Source of the DNA: UBA993 sp964389365
GTDB lineage: Bacteria; Bacillota; Dethiobacteria; DTU022
Length of the DNA: 64,000 bases
Assembly: GCA_964389365.1 (NCBI GenBank)
Contig: CAYMDO010000009.1
Location: forward strand, 1 to 64,000
Direction of reading: 5' to 3'
The stretch's first letter is position 1. Each line of letters opens with the position of its first letter. This document shows, one piece after another, positions 61,880 to 64,000 of the stretch. The position numbers were made by a program, and so were the translations under genes. The notes under the pieces are model-generated. The model was not told the DNA's origin and did no database searches. It saw nothing but the letters and a program-made list of their open reading frames with translations.

Positions 61880-63799
61880 TTAGATATCCAAATTCTGGAC
61901 CAGGCGGGCATTATCTTCAATAAATTTTCGCCGCGGTTCCACTTGATCGCCCATCAGGACCCCGAAGATATGGTCGGCCTGAATCGCGTCTACCAGCTCG
62001 ATGCGCTTGATGATCCTTGTATCAGGGTTCATTGTCGTCTCCCACAACTGGTCGGGGTTCATCTCTCCCAGACCCTTATACCGCTGGATCTGGACCCCGC
62101 CATTGCGCGACCATTCATTAAGCAGCTTGTCCAGCTCTTCCTCCCGAAAAAGGTAGGCCTCCTGTTTGCCTTTCTTTACTTTATAAAGTGGCGGCTGGGC
62201 GATGTAAACAAAACCGCTGTCAATCAACTGGTGCATGAAGCGATAGAAAAAGGTCAACAACAGAACCCTGATATGTGAGCCGTCGACATCGGCATCAGTC
62301 ATGATCACTATCTTCTGGTAACGTGCTTTGCCAATCTCAAACTCGCTTTCAATTCCGGTTCCCAGCGCGGTAATCAGGGTTCGGATCTCTTCGTTGCCGA
62401 GAATTTTATCCAACCGTGCCTTCTCGACATTGATGATCTTGCCCCGCAGTGGTAAAATGGCCTGAAAACGGCGATCCCGCCCCTGCTTGGCCGACCCGCC
62501 GGCAGAGTCGCCTTCGACCAGGAACAGCTCGCTCTCCGCCGGGTCTTTGGATGTGCAGTCGGCCAGCTTGCCCGGCAGGCTGGATACTTCGAGGGCATTT
62601 TTGCGCCTGGTCAGCTCACGGGCCTTGCGTGCCGCTTCCCTTGCCCTTGAGGCCCGGATCGATTTTTCAATAATTCTCCGCGTAATCGCCGGGTTTTGTT
62701 CTAGAAACGCTTCAATCCCCTCATAGGCTATACTGTCCACCACGCTGCGCATTTCACTGTTGCCAAGCTTGGTTTTTGTCTGGCCTTCAAACTGGGCATC
62801 CATCAGCTTCACGCTGAGCACGGCAGTTAAACCTTCCCTGATATCCTCGCCGGAGAGATTGCCTTCATTGTCCTTCAGGATGCTCAATTTGCGGGCATAA
62901 TCATTGATCAGGCGGGTCAGGGATACTTTAAAGCCGTATTCATGGGTACCACCTTCATGGGTATGAATATTATTGGCATAGGAGTAGATCACTTCGTTGT
63001 ATCCATTGTGGTACTGCATGGCCAGCTCTACCTCAAAGCCACCGGCGGATTTATTGATGTAGATCGGCTTTTTGGGTACGGTTTCCTTGCCCTGGTTCAA
63101 GTAAGCCACATACTGCATGATGCCGCCATCGTATTTAAATTTTTCTTCCCTGCTGCTGCGCTGATCTTTAAAAACTATCTTTGTTCCCTTATTTAAGAAA
63201 GCTAACTCGCGCAGGCGCTGAATAATAACTTCATTTTCAAAATCGACCTTCTCAAAAATCTCTTTATCCGGCAGAAATGTAATTTTTGTGCCGGTTTTAT
63301 TGACGGCACCGTGCTCCTTGATCGGTGTGGCTTTTTTACCCCTGGCATAACGCTGGCTGTATATATTGCCCTCCCTGTAAACCTCGACCTCAAGCCATTC
63401 AGACAGCGCATTAACCACCGATACGCCAACACCGTGGAGACCGCCTGCCACTTTATAGCTGTTGCTGCCGAATTTGCCGCCGGCATGAAGAGTGGTCAGC
63501 ACGACCTCGACCGCCGGTTTCTTTTCCAGGGGATGGTTTTCAACGGGAATCCCGCGGCCATCGTCGATAACCGTTACACTGCCGTCAGTATTGATGGTCA
63601 CCTTGATCTGCCGGCAGTAACCGGCCAATACTTCATCAATGCTGTTGTCCACGACTTCAAAAACCAGGTGATGCAGCCCCCGGCTGGAAGTAGAGCCGAT
63701 ATACATACTGGGCCTGCGCCTTACTGCTTCAAGGCCTTCCAGCACCTGGATATGTTCTGCGTTGTAGTCAAGATTATTGCTGCCTTGTTTCTCAGGCAT
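61880..63799 (-). CDS. gyrB: DNA gyrase subunit B
   Basis: The 639-residue protein shows the GHKL ATPase (VVDNSIDEVLAGY, VIDDGRGIPVE, AGGLHGVGVSVVNALSEW), the QTKTKLGNSE loop, the TOPRIM domain (LVEGDSAGGSAKQGRDR; TDADVDGSHIRVLLL) and the C-terminal RYKGLGEMNPDQLWETTM. Length is that of Gram-positive GyrB without the proteobacterial insert. The start follows GGGGTGA. A TATAAT in minus orientation at 63840-63835 lies about 35 bases upstream and may be its -10, although I find no good -35. Confidence 0.95.
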   Translation of the reverse strand: MPEKQGSNNLDYNAEHIQVLEGLEAVRRRPSMYIGSTSSRGLHHLVFEVVDNSIDEVLAGYCRQIKVTINTDGSVTVIDDGRGIPVENHPLEKKPAVEVVLTTLHAGGKFGSNSYKVAGGLHGVGVSVVNALSEWLEVEVYREGNIYSQRYARGKKATPIKEHGAVNKTGTKITFLPDKEIFEKVDFENEVIIQRLRELAFLNKGTKIVFKDQRSSREEKFKYDGGIMQYVAYLNQGKETVPKKPIYINKSAGGFEVELAMQYHNGYNEVIYSYANNIHTHEGGTHEYGFKVSLTRLINDYARKLSILKDNEGNLSGEDIREGLTAVLSVKLMDAQFEGQTKTKLGNSEMRSVVDSIAYEGIEAFLEQNPAITRRIIEKSIRASRAREAARKARELTRRKNALEVSSLPGKLADCTSKDPAESELFLVEGDSAGGSAKQGRDRRFQAILPLRGKIINVEKARLDKILGNEEIRTLITALGTGIESEFEIGKARYQKIVIMTDADVDGSHIRVLLLTFFYRFMHQLIDSGFVYIAQPPLYKVKKGKQEAYLFREEELDKLLNEWSRNGGVQIQRYKGLGEMNPDQLWETTMNPDTRIIKRIELVDAIQADHIFGVLMGDQVEPRRKFIEDNARLVQNLDI

Positions 63800-64000
63800 G
63801 ATTCACCCCATTGCTTGTTGATAAGAGCTGATCTATTATAGCATTTCTGCGGACGTGCAGCCTGCAGGGCACAGTTTGTTATATTTTTCGCTGCGGCCGG
63901 CCAGGGTGAGGGGGGAGATCGGGGCTGAGAATATTTCCCGGTCAGTGACGATTATTGATTGACTTCGCCCTTTGCCAGCCTTAAGCTCACTAACATTTTG

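Noticed and set aside
63952..64000. Possible C-terminal end of a minus-strand gene entering from the right (frame ending LRLAKGEVNQ)
   Set aside because: Only 16 codons are visible and they match nothing I can name. RecF or a small RemB-like gene would fit the position upstream of gyrB, but it cannot be supported.
1..64000. CRISPR arrays, rRNA genes, prophage modules
   Set aside because: No regularly spaced repeats, rRNA signatures or phage structural genes were seen anywhere in the window.

Overview
The window looks like a chromosomal segment of an anaerobic Bacillota (Clostridia-type) bacterium. The evidence is strong AGGAGG-type ribosome binding sites, frequent TTG/GTG starts, a T-box leader, a tungsten-type aldehyde ferredoxin oxidoreductase, an anaerobic purine-degradation gene set and an EF-G-like GTPase. 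The right end (gyrB, then gyrA, both on the minus strand) resembles the dnaA-dnaN-recF-gyrB-gyrA neighbourhood, so the replication origin probably lies just beyond base 64000. This is an inference from gene order.

Layout. 1-5400: the 5' end of a class C group II intron sits directly behind a terminator. It is followed by a zinc-ribbon membrane protein, three related lipoprotein/secreted proteins of unknown function sharing a WLTxAHR motif, a decayed threonine-degradation operon (tdh and kbl pseudogenes) and an unknown exported protein. 5505-20062: a purine/urate-type degradation locus equivalent to the E. coli yge/ygf/ssnA/xdhD region. It has an amidohydrolase, a YgeW-like carbamoyltransferase, YgeY peptidase, a three-subunit molybdenum hydroxylase, SsnA, a fused XdhD-type hydroxylase and, divergently, a shortened YgfK-like flavoprotein and YgeX diaminopropionate ammonia-lyase. 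A 9-bp inverted repeat lies in the divergent control region.

20356-36024: a visibly more A/T-rich, co-directional catabolic island. It contains a GntR regulator, a ribose-type ABC importer, an SDR, two tagatose-3-epimerase-like isomerases, a tungsten AOR with its own MoaD/ThiS-like partner, three further dehydrogenases, an FGGY kinase, a KDPG-type aldolase and a cupin phosphoglucose isomerase. The substrate cannot be read from sequence; a rare sugar, polyol or sugar acid is likely. A wrecked IS1634-like transposase lies at its right edge (36107-36753).

36879-50113: a minus-strand run of tRNA-Arg(ACG), tRNA-Ser(GCU), tRNA-Ser(UGA), serS and argS, then a GerMN/beta-propeller protein with a two-component system, family 4 uracil-DNA glycosylase, D-Ala-D-Ala ligase, a divergent ATP-grasp ligase, and an EF-G-like factor lacking the catalytic His. 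50223-57139: a branched-chain amino acid operon, ilvE-ilvD-ilvB-ilvN-leuC-leuD, behind a T-box leader but without ilvC, leuA or leuB. 57264-63799: a carboxyltransferase without a biotin domain, gyrA, a small membrane protein and gyrB.

The most interesting material is (i) the AOR-containing sugar island, (ii) the purine locus with a YgfK that lacks the NAD/FAD module, and (iii) the three-gene WLTxAHR family. All functional statements come from reading the sequence and recalling families; no searches were run.
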